64,000 nt of DNA from Robiginitomaculum sp. (GTDB lineage Bacteria; Pseudomonadota; Alphaproteobacteria; Caulobacterales; Maricaulaceae), in assembly GCA_021776525.1 (NCBI GenBank), contig JAJFFT010000005.1, positions 124,001 through 188,000 on the forward strand, given 5' to 3'. Shown piece by piece: positions 27,535 to 35,871 of the stretch. How positions within the stretch are numbered: the stretch's first letter is position 1; each line of letters starts with the position of its first letter. The notes below the pieces were generated by a model. The model searched no databases. It saw nothing but the letters and a program-made list of their open reading frames with translations, and was not told the DNA's origin. A program made the position numbers and the translations under genes.

Positions 27535-28602
27535 TCATGCCGCCCAATATTCTGAATAGGCAATCCAACTGGCCCGCAGTTGATCCGGGGTTGGGGTGTT
27601 TTCGTTGGCATAAGTACTTAAAATTTCATGGCGGCGTTTCAGTGCACGTGCCAAAGATGCACCAAAAAGATCGTCCAAATCCTGTTGGTAATTCTCTGGT
27701 GCGTCCAGATCGCTGTGTAACCAGTCTGCGGCGGCTTCGCCGGCCAAACGGCCCGACATAACGGCGGCATTGATCCCGGCCCCGGTAATCGGGTTGGTCA
27801 GACCAGCCGCATCTCCGGCCAGTAAAACCAGGGTATTATTCAAAAACCCATAGGGCTTTAACATGCCGCCCGCGGGTATGGCTCCGCCAGTGTGGTTTAA
27901 AACTCTCGCACCTATACGGCCCTCTTGGATCAGGCGTTCATGCAGGGAAGACAGAATGTCTTTTAAGCGCGCCTTGTCGCTGGCCACCACCCCTAGGCCC
28001 AGATTGGCCGTTTCCCCCTTGGGAAAAAGCCAGGCATAGCCACCACGTATATCTGCATTCAAAAATATATCTGTAGATTCAAAGGGTTTGAGCAAGGGGA
28101 CGCTGATCTGGCGGGTTTCCAAAATATCCTGATTAGTCGAGCCAATGGCTTTTCCGGCCAGTGAGTGGGGGCCATCGGCACCAATGATCACTTTGGGAGC
28201 AATGCGGCTTTTATCAGCCAAAATAACAACGCCATCCTTGGTGATCTGGCGGACATTGACGCCATAGTGACATATAGCACCGGCCTTGCGCGCCTCTTGT
28301 GCCAATTTGGCGTCAAAATCGGCACGGTCGATCATGCGCCCCGGAAAGTCCGCCATAAGATCGGGCGTACTATTCTCGACCATTGTCAGCATAGAAGAGA
28401 TGTTTTGCACATGGCAGTCGCGCAAGTTATTAACCATGTTTTCGATTAACGCGGGCACAAATTCAGCGCACTGAACGGGCGTGCCGGGTGTTTTTTTTCG
28501 TTCAACGGTTAAGGTTGAGAAATTATTTTGCGCGAGCGCAATGGCCGCGCATGAGCCCGCAGGCCCAAGGCCAAGAACCAGTATGTCCGGGGCTGTGTTC
28601 AT
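27535..28602 (-). CDS. lipT: LipT, FAD-dependent oxidoreductase of geranylgeranyl-reductase type
   Basis: The 355-residue flavoprotein starts with a Rossmann motif ILVLGLGPAGSCAAIAL, a VERKKTPGTPVQCAEF substrate-side segment, IIGADGPHSLAG, and the second FAD motif LVLLAGDAAGLTNPITGAGI. This resembles geranylgeranyl reductase-like oxidoreductases. In sHdr loci such a gene (LipT) is conserved between the lipS genes and is thought to supply electrons or handle redox during lipoate assembly; its exact reaction is not known. The ATG at 28602 shares one base with the TGA of lipS1 (TGATG), so the two are translationally coupled. Confidence 0.82.
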   Translation of the reverse strand: MNTAPDILVLGLGPAGSCAAIALAQNNFSTLTVERKKTPGTPVQCAEFVPALIENMVNNLRDCHVQNISSMLTMVENSTPDLMADFPGRMIDRADFDAKLAQEARKAGAICHYGVNVRQITKDGVVILADKSRIAPKVIIGADGPHSLAGKAIGSTNQDILETRQISVPLLKPFESTDIFLNADIRGGYAWLFPKGETANLGLGVVASDKARLKDILSSLHERLIQEGRIGARVLNHTGGAIPAGGMLKPYGFLNNTLVLLAGDAAGLTNPITGAGINAAVMSGRLAGEAAADWLHSDLDAPENYQQDLDDLFGASLARALKRRHEILSTYANENTPTPDQLRASWIAYSEYWAA

Positions 28603-29639
28603 CAAGCGGCGCAGGTTGCCGACACTTGGGCAGATTCGCTGCCGCCAATTTTAATGGCGCAGCAAGCATGTTCTTGATGGTAGGGGCGGCCAATGGCGTT
28701 TGATACCGCCACGGCTCCATCGGCGGGAAAGGCAATGCCATCAAGGCCAGCCATCACAGCGTAGGAATCGGTGATGCGTTTGTGCATGCCAGGCGGACGG
28801 GCACAGCCCAACAAGACCTGACGGTCTGGAAGGCGCTGGCGTGCTTCCAGGAAGATGCGCCCTACATCAGAGGTGGAGGGCGTTTTGAATGTGCCGGGTT
28901 TGGCGTAAAACGGCATGATCACCACCAGCACCAATGCGTGCACGTCATAACGGCTGACAATATCCAGGGCGTTTTCTTCGCCCAATATTTCACCGTAATG
29001 CAGGCCCACGACAATATGCGGGGTAACTTTCAGCTTGGTCGAGGTCAGCGCAGCCAGTGTCGCTTCGAAATCATCCACCGGGCGGTCGAGTTTATAGACC
29101 TGCTCTATTGTTTCTTGCGCGCCGATGACGTCCATCATGGCCGAATCGACACCAGCCGATTCCATACGCTTGGCGGCGGCTTCATCCAGAAGGGCGGTAT
29201 GAATGGCAATTTGCAGATGGGGGAAGTCCGTTTTCAGCTTCTCAACGACAGGAAGGTAGCGTTCATATTTGATTTCATTGCGTTTATTCGATCCGCCTGA
29301 GAGCAAAAATCCTTGCAGGTTTTGCAGTACAACCATGTCACGCACCTGGCGGTCCAGATGCTCGGGTTTAACTGCTGGGATCATCGGTTCCAGAATTTTT
29401 TTCTGGCAATGATCACAATTCAGCGCGCAGCCACCAGCGGTGATGGAGAAGGCGGGGAATGAATTTTTCCCACAGCCGGAAAGCTCGGACGATTCGTACT
29501 CTTTAAAGGTGGGCGTGGAAAACCGAATGGGTCGGGCCAGCGACTGCGCGGCGTTATCTTCAAATGAGCGAATGAGGTTCGCGTCCAGCTCAGCATCTTC
29601 CAGCGCTTCGATTTGCAATATGCTTTGTTGCCAATTCAT
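28602..29639 (-). CDS. lipS1: Radical SAM lipoyl synthase, probably LipS1
   Basis: This 345-residue radical SAM enzyme has a CX3CX2C motif C71-ALN-C75-DH-C78 after the strand FSITAGG, a GFLLSGGSNKRNEI segment and the core repeats of a TIM-type barrel (TPHIVVGLHYGEILGEE). Cysteines near the C-terminus (LLGCARPPG, HACCAIK) and C56 upstream may bind a second cluster. It is the first gene of the minus-strand lipoate operon. The partner radical SAM gene lies two genes on. GAGGG precedes the ATG. The LipS1/LipS2 naming relies on order. Confidence 0.75.
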   Translation of the reverse strand: MNWQQSILQIEALEDAELDANLIRSFEDNAAQSLARPIRFSTPTFKEYESSELSGCGKNSFPAFSITAGGCALNCDHCQKKILEPMIPAVKPEHLDRQVRDMVVLQNLQGFLLSGGSNKRNEIKYERYLPVVEKLKTDFPHLQIAIHTALLDEAAAKRMESAGVDSAMMDVIGAQETIEQVYKLDRPVDDFEATLAALTSTKLKVTPHIVVGLHYGEILGEENALDIVSRYDVHALVLVVIMPFYAKPGTFKTPSTSDVGRIFLEARQRLPDRQVLLGCARPPGMHKRITDSYAVMAGLDGIAFPADGAVAVSNAIGRPYHQEHACCAIKIGGSESAQVSATCAA

Positions 29640-29659
29640 ATGTTTCCCTCTTCACCGCT

Positions 29660-29684
29660 ATTCAATATGCGAATTTTCTAATAT
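29660..29684. promoter_or_regulatory. AT-rich motif in the divergent lipS1/gat promoter region
   Basis: ATTCA (29660-29664), part of ATTC-N7-GAAT, is followed by TTCTAATAT (29676-29684). The same two blocks recur upstream of the dsrE-shdr operon at 30518-30539. sHdr loci are controlled by an ArsR-type repressor in a studied relative, so this may be an operator; the spacing differs between copies (11 and 8 bases). Confidence 0.35.
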
Positions 29685-29731
29685 ACAGTCTGACAGCATG
29701 TTCCCATCATCGCAAGAGGTTTGCTTTTTTC

Positions 29732-30427
29732 ATGAAATATCTATCGGTCATACAGCATACGTCTGCCGAATACCTGGGTTTGATGGAGGATCATCTGGAA
29801 GGGCGGCGCATCCGTTTTAATTATGCGCGTCCTTTTACTGAAAAAGGTAAGCCACCAGAGATCAGCACCATCGGTGATGGTCTGGTGTTGCTGGGTGGCG
29901 GCCCGTGGGGCAGTGCCGGGGGGCGCGATGTGCCAACATTGGCGGACGAGGTGACCTTGACTCGCGCGGCATTGATGACCGGTCTGCCGATTTTGGCCTT
30001 TGGTCTGGGGGCGCAAATTCTCAGCTTGGCCGCAGATGGCAGCGTTGATGCAACGCCGCTGGAATTTAAGGCTGGCCATGCACGTCGTGTTGAGGCGGGG
30101 GCCTTGAATGGCTATCTGCCTGAACGCTTTCCCCATGTCACCTATATGCGTGATCGTCCGGTGCCGCCCGGTTATGCCAAAGTGTTGGCCGAAGATGAAG
30201 AGGGCCATGCGGCGCTGTTTCAAATCGGCGATAATGCCTTTGGCTTTGCCGGGCATCCGGGCTTCAAACTGGCCATGGCCGAAGATCTGATCATGGAATT
30301 TGAAGAAGGCCCGGTGGGCGAAACCAAAGACGCCTTTGCCAACCTTCGCGGTATGAAAACCCAGATCGAAGATGCGCTCGTACCAATTATGACCGGGCTG
30401 ATCCAACTGACCGGCTGGATGCGCTGA
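29732..30427 (+). CDS. Class I glutamine-amidotransferase-like protein lacking the catalytic cysteine
   Basis: The 231-residue protein has the GATase1 fold pattern (LVLLGGGPWG, PILAFGLGAQILS, FGFAGHPGFK), but the nucleophile position of the GxCxGxQ-type elbow is glycine (G91 in AFGLGAQ), the HPE motif reads HPG (H175, G177) and the protein has no cysteine at all. It therefore cannot hydrolyse glutamine by the usual route. The frame is intact with a good start and AGAGG upstream, so it is not a decaying pseudogene. It is divergent from lipS1 and lies just before the dsrE-shdr operon, so a non-catalytic role in lipoate or sulfur handling is inferred. Confidence 0.75.
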   Translation: MKYLSVIQHTSAEYLGLMEDHLEGRRIRFNYARPFTEKGKPPEISTIGDGLVLLGGGPWGSAGGRDVPTLADEVTLTRAALMTGLPILAFGLGAQILSLAADGSVDATPLEFKAGHARRVEAGALNGYLPERFPHVTYMRDRPVPPGYAKVLAEDEEGHAALFQIGDNAFGFAGHPGFKLAMAEDLIMEFEEGPVGETKDAFANLRGMKTQIEDALVPIMTGLIQLTGWMR

Positions 30428-30517
30428 GCGGTATCGCTTATAGTTGCCGGGCTTTTTTCTGCAATTCTATTGGCTAAATTTTCACCCCACACCAAAAAGA
30501 TGTATGTTTGATCTTGC

Positions 30518-30539
30518 ATTCATTAGCACATTCTAATAT
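30518..30539. promoter_or_regulatory. Motif upstream of dsrE-shdr operon
   Basis: ATTCA (30518-30522) and TTCTAATAT (30531-30539) repeat the blocks found at 29660-29684. An inverted repeat ATTAG-N6-CTAAT (30522-30537) overlaps. It lies about 100 bases upstream of the dsrE start in a 209-base gap otherwise without a gene. Confidence 0.35.
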
Positions 30540-30636
30540 TCTGCTGAAAACGAGGCAAAGTGCCGCAGGGGAGAAGTCCCAAGAGCACCGCCCAAAACAG
30601 GCCACGCAAAGCGGGCCGCCGGAGGGAGAGAAGACA

Positions 30637-31014
30637 ATGGCTGATAAGCTGATGATCATCATGGCTAATACCGATCCACGCAATGGCGAGGAATTGGGCG
30701 CACCAATATTTCAGGCCACAGTGGCCGCTGCCATGGAATATGAGGTCGAGGTGATTTGCACTGCAACGGCTGGCCGGTTGATGAAAAAGGGCGAAGCCGA
30801 GAAGATGTTCGTTAAGGAAGGCTCTCCCAAAAGCGTCTATTCCTTTATTCAGGATGCCCATGAAGCTGGGGTCACATTCTATTGCTGCTCACCTAATCTC
30901 GATTTGTTCGACATGACGACGGACGATTTAATCCCGGAATGCAAAGGTATTGTTGGCGGGGCCTACCTCATTGAAGAGGTGATGGAAGAAGATATCAAGG
31001 TCCTGACGTATTAA
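30637..31014 (+). CDS. DsrE-family sulfurtransferase (DsrE3 type)
   Basis: This small cytoplasmic DsrE/DsrF-like protein of 125 residues carries persulfide sulfur. It begins MADKLMIIMANTDP and has cysteines at 41, 83, 84 and 102; C83-C84 in FYCCSPNLDLF is where DsrE3 proteins place their conserved active cysteine. In sHdr loci a DsrE3-type protein passes sulfane sulfur, together with TusA, to the sHdr-LbpA system. It is the first gene of the shdr operon, 24 bases before shdrC1. I start it at the ATG with GGAGGGAGAG upstream; a longer ORF from 30508 is leader. Confidence 0.88.
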   Translation: MADKLMIIMANTDPRNGEELGAPIFQATVAAAMEYEVEVICTATAGRLMKKGEAEKMFVKEGSPKSVYSFIQDAHEAGVTFYCCSPNLDLFDMTTDDLIPECKGIVGGAYLIEEVMEEDIKVLTY

Positions 31015-31038
31015 GCCTGTTCATTAGAGGAAGACACC

Positions 31039-31788
31039 ATGTCTCATTCTGCCAGCTCCCGTGTTCAGGAATTTATCGGCGATCCGTTTGCCGAAAAATC
31101 GCTATTGCCACAGGAAAAACTGGAAGAGATTTTTACCGATATCCAGTCTGACCTGCGTTTCGATCACGAGCTGAACGGCTGTTTGAATTGCGGGATTTGT
31201 ACCGCCACGTGCCCGGCCGCGCACTATTACGATTTTTCTCCGCGCGAGATTGTCCAGTTGTTGTGGACCGAAAACCTGGATGGCATTTATGATGCCATGC
31301 AGGAAAAAATCTGGGCCTGTGCACAATGTTATACCTGTGCGGCGCGCTGCCCGTTCGGCAATTCACCGGGCGGCTTGATCATGATTTTGCGCGAAACGGC
31401 CATCAAGCATGGCATGGAAAGCGCCAAAAATGTGCTGCGCCCATTTTCGCGGGTGATGTTGAAGCTGATCTCAACAGGGAACCAGCTTTCCCCGGATATG
31501 ATCAACCCCGAACACTTTGCCGACTGGGGCCCTAATATTTCAAAGGTTGATGCGCCGCTGAAACTGTTGCGCAAGGCCATCCCGATGCCAACCCTGAACA
31601 CCACGGAAACGGCCTGGGAGGTGAACTTAAAAACCTCTGTCGAATTGTACACCATCTGGGAAGAAACCGGGGTTTTGGACCAATTGGAAACTGTGGACGA
31701 AAATCTCTTCGATGTGATCATCGATATCGTCGATGAGAAGAAAGAAGACTGGGAAGACTGGAAAGACGAACAGGACGATGACGACTGA
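31039..31788 (+). CDS. shdrC1: sHdrC1, iron-sulfur subunit of sulfur-oxidising heterodisulfide reductase-like complex
   Basis: This 249-residue HdrC-like protein carries two [4Fe-4S] ferredoxin motifs: C48-LN-C51-GI-C54-TAT-C58-P and C94-AQ-C97-YT-C100-AAR-C104-P. It would pass electrons between sHdrA and sHdrB1 in the cytoplasm. An acidic C-terminal tail (KKEDWEDWKDEQDDDD) is unusual and may be an interaction surface. An AGAGGAAG ribosome binding site precedes it. In bacteria this complex oxidises sulfane sulfur to sulfite and is distinct from the methanogen enzyme that reduces heterodisulfides. Confidence 0.92.
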   Translation: MSHSASSRVQEFIGDPFAEKSLLPQEKLEEIFTDIQSDLRFDHELNGCLNCGICTATCPAAHYYDFSPREIVQLLWTENLDGIYDAMQEKIWACAQCYTCAARCPFGNSPGGLIMILRETAIKHGMESAKNVLRPFSRVMLKLISTGNQLSPDMINPEHFADWGPNISKVDAPLKLLRKAIPMPTLNTTETAWEVNLKTSVELYTIWEETGVLDQLETVDENLFDVIIDIVDEKKEDWEDWKDEQDDDD

Positions 31789-31814
31789 TCGTCGAACCCG
31801 ATAAGGAGACCATA

Positions 31815-33176
31815 ATGGCCACCAAAGACACAAATAATGGCGAACGCTTTACCGGACACGGGTCCGAATGGCGCGATTCCGATCTTTCCAAGGAAGACGC
31901 GTTGGTCGCCACGGCATGGATCGAGCAAAGGATCAACAAACGCTCTATGTTGACCAATAAGGATCGCGTCCATGATATTCGTGATGTGATGTGGCAGCTG
32001 GAAAAAGACGGCGAGATCAAGGTTCACCGTATCCACGACGAGCACGAGCCGGTGATGGCCAAAACGCTCTATGGCTGGGACAAAAAAATCCCTACAAACC
32101 AGCTCTGGCACCATAAATCTTGCGGTCAATGCGGCAATATTCCGGGCTATCCAGCGTCTTTGCTGTGGCTGATGAACATGATGGACATCCGCTATCTGGA
32201 TGAAACTGATCAAACCTCATGTACGGCATGGAATTACCATGGTTCTGGTATTGGCAATATCGAAAGCCTAGCCGCCGTATTCTTGCGTAATTTTCACCAG
32301 GCCTATGTTTCGGCCAAGGCCGAAGGCAAACCGGAGGGGTATTATTACCCGCTGGTGCATTGCGGCACGTCGTTTGGCAATTACAAAGAAGTGCGTGAAT
32401 ATTTGCTGCTTTCTTCTGAACTGCGTGAGCGGGTTAAGAAAATCCTCGGCAAATTGGACCGCCTGGTGGATGGTAAATTGCTGATCCCCGAAGAAGTGGT
32501 GCATTATTCAGAATGGACCCATGTGATGCGTCACCGCATTAAAGAGCATCAGGTGATCGATTGCTCTAACATTCGCGCCACCATTCACCCGGCTTGCCAT
32601 GTTTACAAAATGGTGCCGCAAGACGTCATTTATGATGATGATGTGCTGAACGGCGACCGTGTGGCGGTGTCCACCGGCATTATCGAAGCACTGGGCGCGC
32701 AGGCGATTGATTATTCTACATGGTATGATTGCTGCGGTTTTGGTTTTCGCCACATTATTTCCGAACGTGAATTTACCCGTTCCTTCTCGATCGACCGCAA
32801 AATCAAAGTGGCCGTCGAAGAGGCCAATTCTGATGTGATGATCGGCCACGATACTGGCTGCATCACGACGCTGGATAAAAACCAGTGGATTGGTCAGGCC
32901 GAAGGCAAGAATTATGACCTGCCAGTGATTGCCGATGTGCAATTTGCGGCACTGGTTTGCGGCGCGCACCCTTACAAGGTTGTGCAATCGCATTGGCATG
33001 CGTCTTCTACCGAGAAGCTGTTTGAAAAACTAGGCATCGACTGGCGTGCCAAAAAAGCCGAGTTCGAGGACTATCTGAAACAGATCGAGAGCGGCGGCGA
33101 GCAGGAAAATCTTTACGACCCACGTCGGCGTATTACCGGCGGCCCTGGCTATAAGAAACAAGAGCAGATCACATGA
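31815..33176 (+). CDS. shdrB1: sHdrB1, CCG-domain subunit of sHdr
   Basis: This 453-residue HdrB-like protein has one clear CCG-type domain: HPACHVYKM, then WYDCCGFGFRH, then HDTGC. Such domains bind unusual noncubane iron-sulfur clusters at the thiol-active site. Extra cysteines lie N-terminally in HHKSCGQCGNIPG and ETDQTSC, and in VHCGTSFG. It is longer than typical HdrB, as expected for sHdrB1. TAAGGAG precedes its ATG; its stop overlaps the shdrA start (ATGA), which indicates coupled translation. Confidence 0.92.
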   Translation: MATKDTNNGERFTGHGSEWRDSDLSKEDALVATAWIEQRINKRSMLTNKDRVHDIRDVMWQLEKDGEIKVHRIHDEHEPVMAKTLYGWDKKIPTNQLWHHKSCGQCGNIPGYPASLLWLMNMMDIRYLDETDQTSCTAWNYHGSGIGNIESLAAVFLRNFHQAYVSAKAEGKPEGYYYPLVHCGTSFGNYKEVREYLLLSSELRERVKKILGKLDRLVDGKLLIPEEVVHYSEWTHVMRHRIKEHQVIDCSNIRATIHPACHVYKMVPQDVIYDDDVLNGDRVAVSTGIIEALGAQAIDYSTWYDCCGFGFRHIISEREFTRSFSIDRKIKVAVEEANSDVMIGHDTGCITTLDKNQWIGQAEGKNYDLPVIADVQFAALVCGAHPYKVVQSHWHASSTEKLFEKLGIDWRAKKAEFEDYLKQIESGGEQENLYDPRRRITGGPGYKKQEQIT

Positions 33177-34225
33177 GCACTAAACCGATTTTGATTGTTG
33201 GCGGTGGCCCGGCCGGGCTAGCCGCTGCGCATTCTCTGGCCAGCGTTGGCCAGAAATCCATCATTGTTGAAAAAGAAGATGCCTTGGGTGGCACGCCGAT
33301 CCTTTCCGGCTATGCCAAACTGGTCCCCAGCGGCGAATGGGCCAAGGATGCCATTGGTGGCATGGTGGACCGGGTGACCGGCAACAAGCTGATCACCGTG
33401 AAAACCGGCACGACTGTGAAAGAGTTTTCGGGCAAGCCCGGCAATTTCTCGGTGAAATATAGCGAAGGCAAGGGCAATAGCGTCTCTTCTGCTGTTTTGT
33501 GTACCGGCTTTACGCATTTTGACAGCATCAATAAGCCCGAATGGGGTTTTGGTACGTATCCTGATGTGGTGACCACCACGCAGGTTGAACAGATGATTTC
33601 ATCAGGGCAGGGCGTGCGTCGCCCATCCAATGGTGAAAAACCAAAACGCGTGGCGATATTGCTTTGTGTTGGCTCTCGTGATCGCCAAATCGGCCGCGAA
33701 TGGTGCTCGAAAATCTGTTGTACGGTGTCGGCCAATCTGGCGATGGAAATTCGCGAAGAACTGCCTGATTGCCACGTCTATGTTTATTATATGGACATCC
33801 GTACTTTCGGCCTTCTGGAGACCAAATATTACTGGAAAAGTCAGGAAGAATTCAAAGTCAAATACATCAAGGCGCGGATCGCCGAGGTGACGTCTGATGG
33901 CGACAAGGTGATTGTCAAAGGCGAAGACACATTGGTCAAACGCCCGATCACCATACCGTTCGACATGGTTGTGCACGCCGTGGGCATGGACCCCAATGTG
34001 GATAATATGCTGTTGTCCTCGATCTTTGACGTCAATTTGGAGCCAAATGGCTTTATTGATCGCCAAAACTCCTATGGTGGCATGGGGGCAAGCTCACGCG
34101 AGGGCGTATTTGTCGCCGGGTCTGCAACGGGCCCTGAAACCATCGATGATTCCATTGCCCAGGGTCAGGCCGCAGCGTTTAGCGCGCTGGCCATCGCCAA
34201 TGGTCAGATGGCGGCGGCGGAGTAA
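33173..34225 (+). CDS. shdrA: sHdrA, FAD-binding subunit of sHdr
   Basis: The 350-residue flavoprotein has the FAD motif GGGPAGLAAA at residues 10-19, the cluster-binding cysteines C165, C178, C182 and C183 in LLCVGSRDRQIGREWCSKICC, and a closing FAD segment FVAGSATGPETIDDS. It is shorter than methanogen HdrA and lacks its extra ferredoxin and insertion domains, which is the sHdr pattern. It is the proposed electron entry or bifurcation hub, with NAD as likely acceptor in sulfur oxidation (inferred). It follows shdrB1 with a 4-base overlap. Confidence 0.93.
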   Translation: MSTKPILIVGGGPAGLAAAHSLASVGQKSIIVEKEDALGGTPILSGYAKLVPSGEWAKDAIGGMVDRVTGNKLITVKTGTTVKEFSGKPGNFSVKYSEGKGNSVSSAVLCTGFTHFDSINKPEWGFGTYPDVVTTTQVEQMISSGQGVRRPSNGEKPKRVAILLCVGSRDRQIGREWCSKICCTVSANLAMEIREELPDCHVYVYYMDIRTFGLLETKYYWKSQEEFKVKYIKARIAEVTSDGDKVIVKGEDTLVKRPITIPFDMVVHAVGMDPNVDNMLLSSIFDVNLEPNGFIDRQNSYGGMGASSREGVFVAGSATGPETIDDSIAQGQAAAFSALAIANGQMAAAE

Positions 34226-34231
34226 TCAGCA

Positions 34232-35110
34232 GTGCTTTCTTTTTTGAACAAATCAAAAAAGGATGCCTCAGGGGCAAGCCAAGAGGCGCGCCCTGCGCTG
34301 GAGCTGTCCGGACCAATCCTGCAACAGGCCTTGCAACAGGCGATTGCCGGATGCGAGCCGATGGGTGGGATTGAGCGTTATATTGATGCGTTGAAGTTGA
34401 AATCCACGTTGTTTCAAGACGCCTTGCTGAATGGCGGCGTAAAGAACCTCACACCAGAAGCTTTTGGCGGGTTGTGTGTGTTCATGTCGACCGTGCGTCG
34501 CCGTGTGGCACCTTATCTTGAACCCGAAACCTTTACAGCCGTCAGGGGGGCGCTGGCGACCCTTTTGGACGGTCGCGAAGATACATCGAATGCCAATGAA
34601 CGGCTGGCCATGTTTTGTGAGGCCTTTCCTCAGGATAAAAAGCACCGTTGGGTACGCGATCTGGCGGCAGAAGTGCTGCATAATGTTGACCCCGAGCGCT
34701 ATCCCCTGATGACCCGCTGGATGTGGGATAAAAAGGCCAATACAGGCGTTATCCGAGAGATCTGGTTCGATGACCAGATCGACCATATGACGCTGGATGT
34801 TCCGGACACCTATCTGACCTTCATTACCCTGCGCGAAGAACTCAGCCAGTACTTGACCGAAAATGGTATTTTTCGCGATGTGCTGACCTATATCGACCTT
34901 TTATGCGCCCAGATTTATGCCGATTATATCTGCGCTCAGGGTGGGTCGTATTTGCGAACCGACTTTGCCTCGCCGCAAGACCCTATGGAATACACGCGTC
35001 GGCTGTTGGGGCTGGACGGGATTAAGGCAAAAACCAACAAAACCCGGCTGAAATCCATCGACGGCACAGCGTTTGTGCTGGATGACGCTAACCTCCTGCA
35101 ACAGAACTGA
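34232..35110 (+). CDS. Conserved sHdr-locus hypothetical protein
   Basis: This 292-residue soluble protein has no catalytic motif I recognise. It is mostly helical by eye and has three cysteines (LCVFMS, MFCEAF, LLCAQIY, YICAQ region). A gene of this size is a fixed member of shdr operons between shdrA and shdrC2. It begins at GTG 34232 six bases after the shdrA stop. A scaffold or assembly role for the sHdr complex would be a guess. Confidence 0.7.
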   Translation: MLSFLNKSKKDASGASQEARPALELSGPILQQALQQAIAGCEPMGGIERYIDALKLKSTLFQDALLNGGVKNLTPEAFGGLCVFMSTVRRRVAPYLEPETFTAVRGALATLLDGREDTSNANERLAMFCEAFPQDKKHRWVRDLAAEVLHNVDPERYPLMTRWMWDKKANTGVIREIWFDDQIDHMTLDVPDTYLTFITLREELSQYLTENGIFRDVLTYIDLLCAQIYADYICAQGGSYLRTDFASPQDPMEYTRRLLGLDGIKAKTNKTRLKSIDGTAFVLDDANLLQQN

Positions 35111-35118
35111 GCAATCAT

Positions 35119-35859
35119 ATGGCCATTCATGAAAAACATCTGATCCGCCCGGAAAACCTGAAAACCCATGATAATCTCGTGATTGATGGGGTGGATGTTT
35201 CCGGGCATTGGAGCACGTTTATCGAAACCCGGGTGGTCACCGATTATAACGAGCAATTGCAAGAAGAAATCGCCGCGCTGCCAGGCGGTGAATATATTCA
35301 CCGGTGTTGGCAATGCGGCTCGTGCACTAATGCCTGCACTGTCAATGCTATCAACCCCGAATTTAATCCGCGATACTGGATTTACCTGATCCGTATGGGT
35401 ATGGAATCTGAACTTCTGCGCGATAAAGAAATTATCTGGCAGTGCGTTTCATGTAACAAATGCACCTATGCGTGTCCCCGCGATGTGGTGCCCGAAGGGG
35501 TGATGAAGGCCACGGCCCACTGGCTGGAAATGAAAGAGCATACCGCCCCGTCTAATTCGACAATTTTCGACGAGGAATTCACCCGCCAAGTGGTGCAGAC
35601 TGGAAAAATCGAAGATGGCCGTATCTTGATGAATTTTCTCAAAAATTCCAAACAGCCCTTATTCCAGGACTGGTTGGTCGAAATGGTCAAAAAAATGATC
35701 ACCAATCTGCCGGTCAAATATCTGATGGGCATGGGATGGGCCACGGTGTTCCAGCCCAAGACCAAACGCTGGGGCAAAGCCCGCGCCGCCATTGAAGAAC
35801 ACATTGCCGAGGAAAAGGCCGCCGAGCGCGCCGCCCTTGGTCTTGATGCCGCCGAATAA
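35119..35859 (+). CDS. shdrC2: sHdrC2, second iron-sulfur subunit
   Basis: A 246-residue HdrC paralogue with two [4Fe-4S] motifs: C63-WQ-C66-GS-C69-TNA-C73 and C109-VS-C112-NK-C115-TYA-C119-P. After the ferredoxin core, it has a helical C-terminus rich in charged residues. It should pair with sHdrB2, encoded 12 bases downstream. Sequence similarity to sHdrC1 is limited to the cluster-binding part, so the two are not recent duplicates. Confidence 0.92.
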   Translation: MAIHEKHLIRPENLKTHDNLVIDGVDVSGHWSTFIETRVVTDYNEQLQEEIAALPGGEYIHRCWQCGSCTNACTVNAINPEFNPRYWIYLIRMGMESELLRDKEIIWQCVSCNKCTYACPRDVVPEGVMKATAHWLEMKEHTAPSNSTIFDEEFTRQVVQTGKIEDGRILMNFLKNSKQPLFQDWLVEMVKKMITNLPVKYLMGMGWATVFQPKTKRWGKARAAIEEHIAEEKAAERAALGLDAAE

Positions 35860-35871
35860 GAGGAAAATAAA

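Noticed and set aside
29732-30427. Pseudogene of a glutamine amidotransferase
   Set aside because: The frame is intact, well started and of normal length; only active-site residues differ, so altered function is more likely than decay.
31329-32213. 294-codon minus-strand frame
   Set aside because: Antisense to shdrC1 and shdrB1, whose cysteine motifs and ribosome binding sites are clear.
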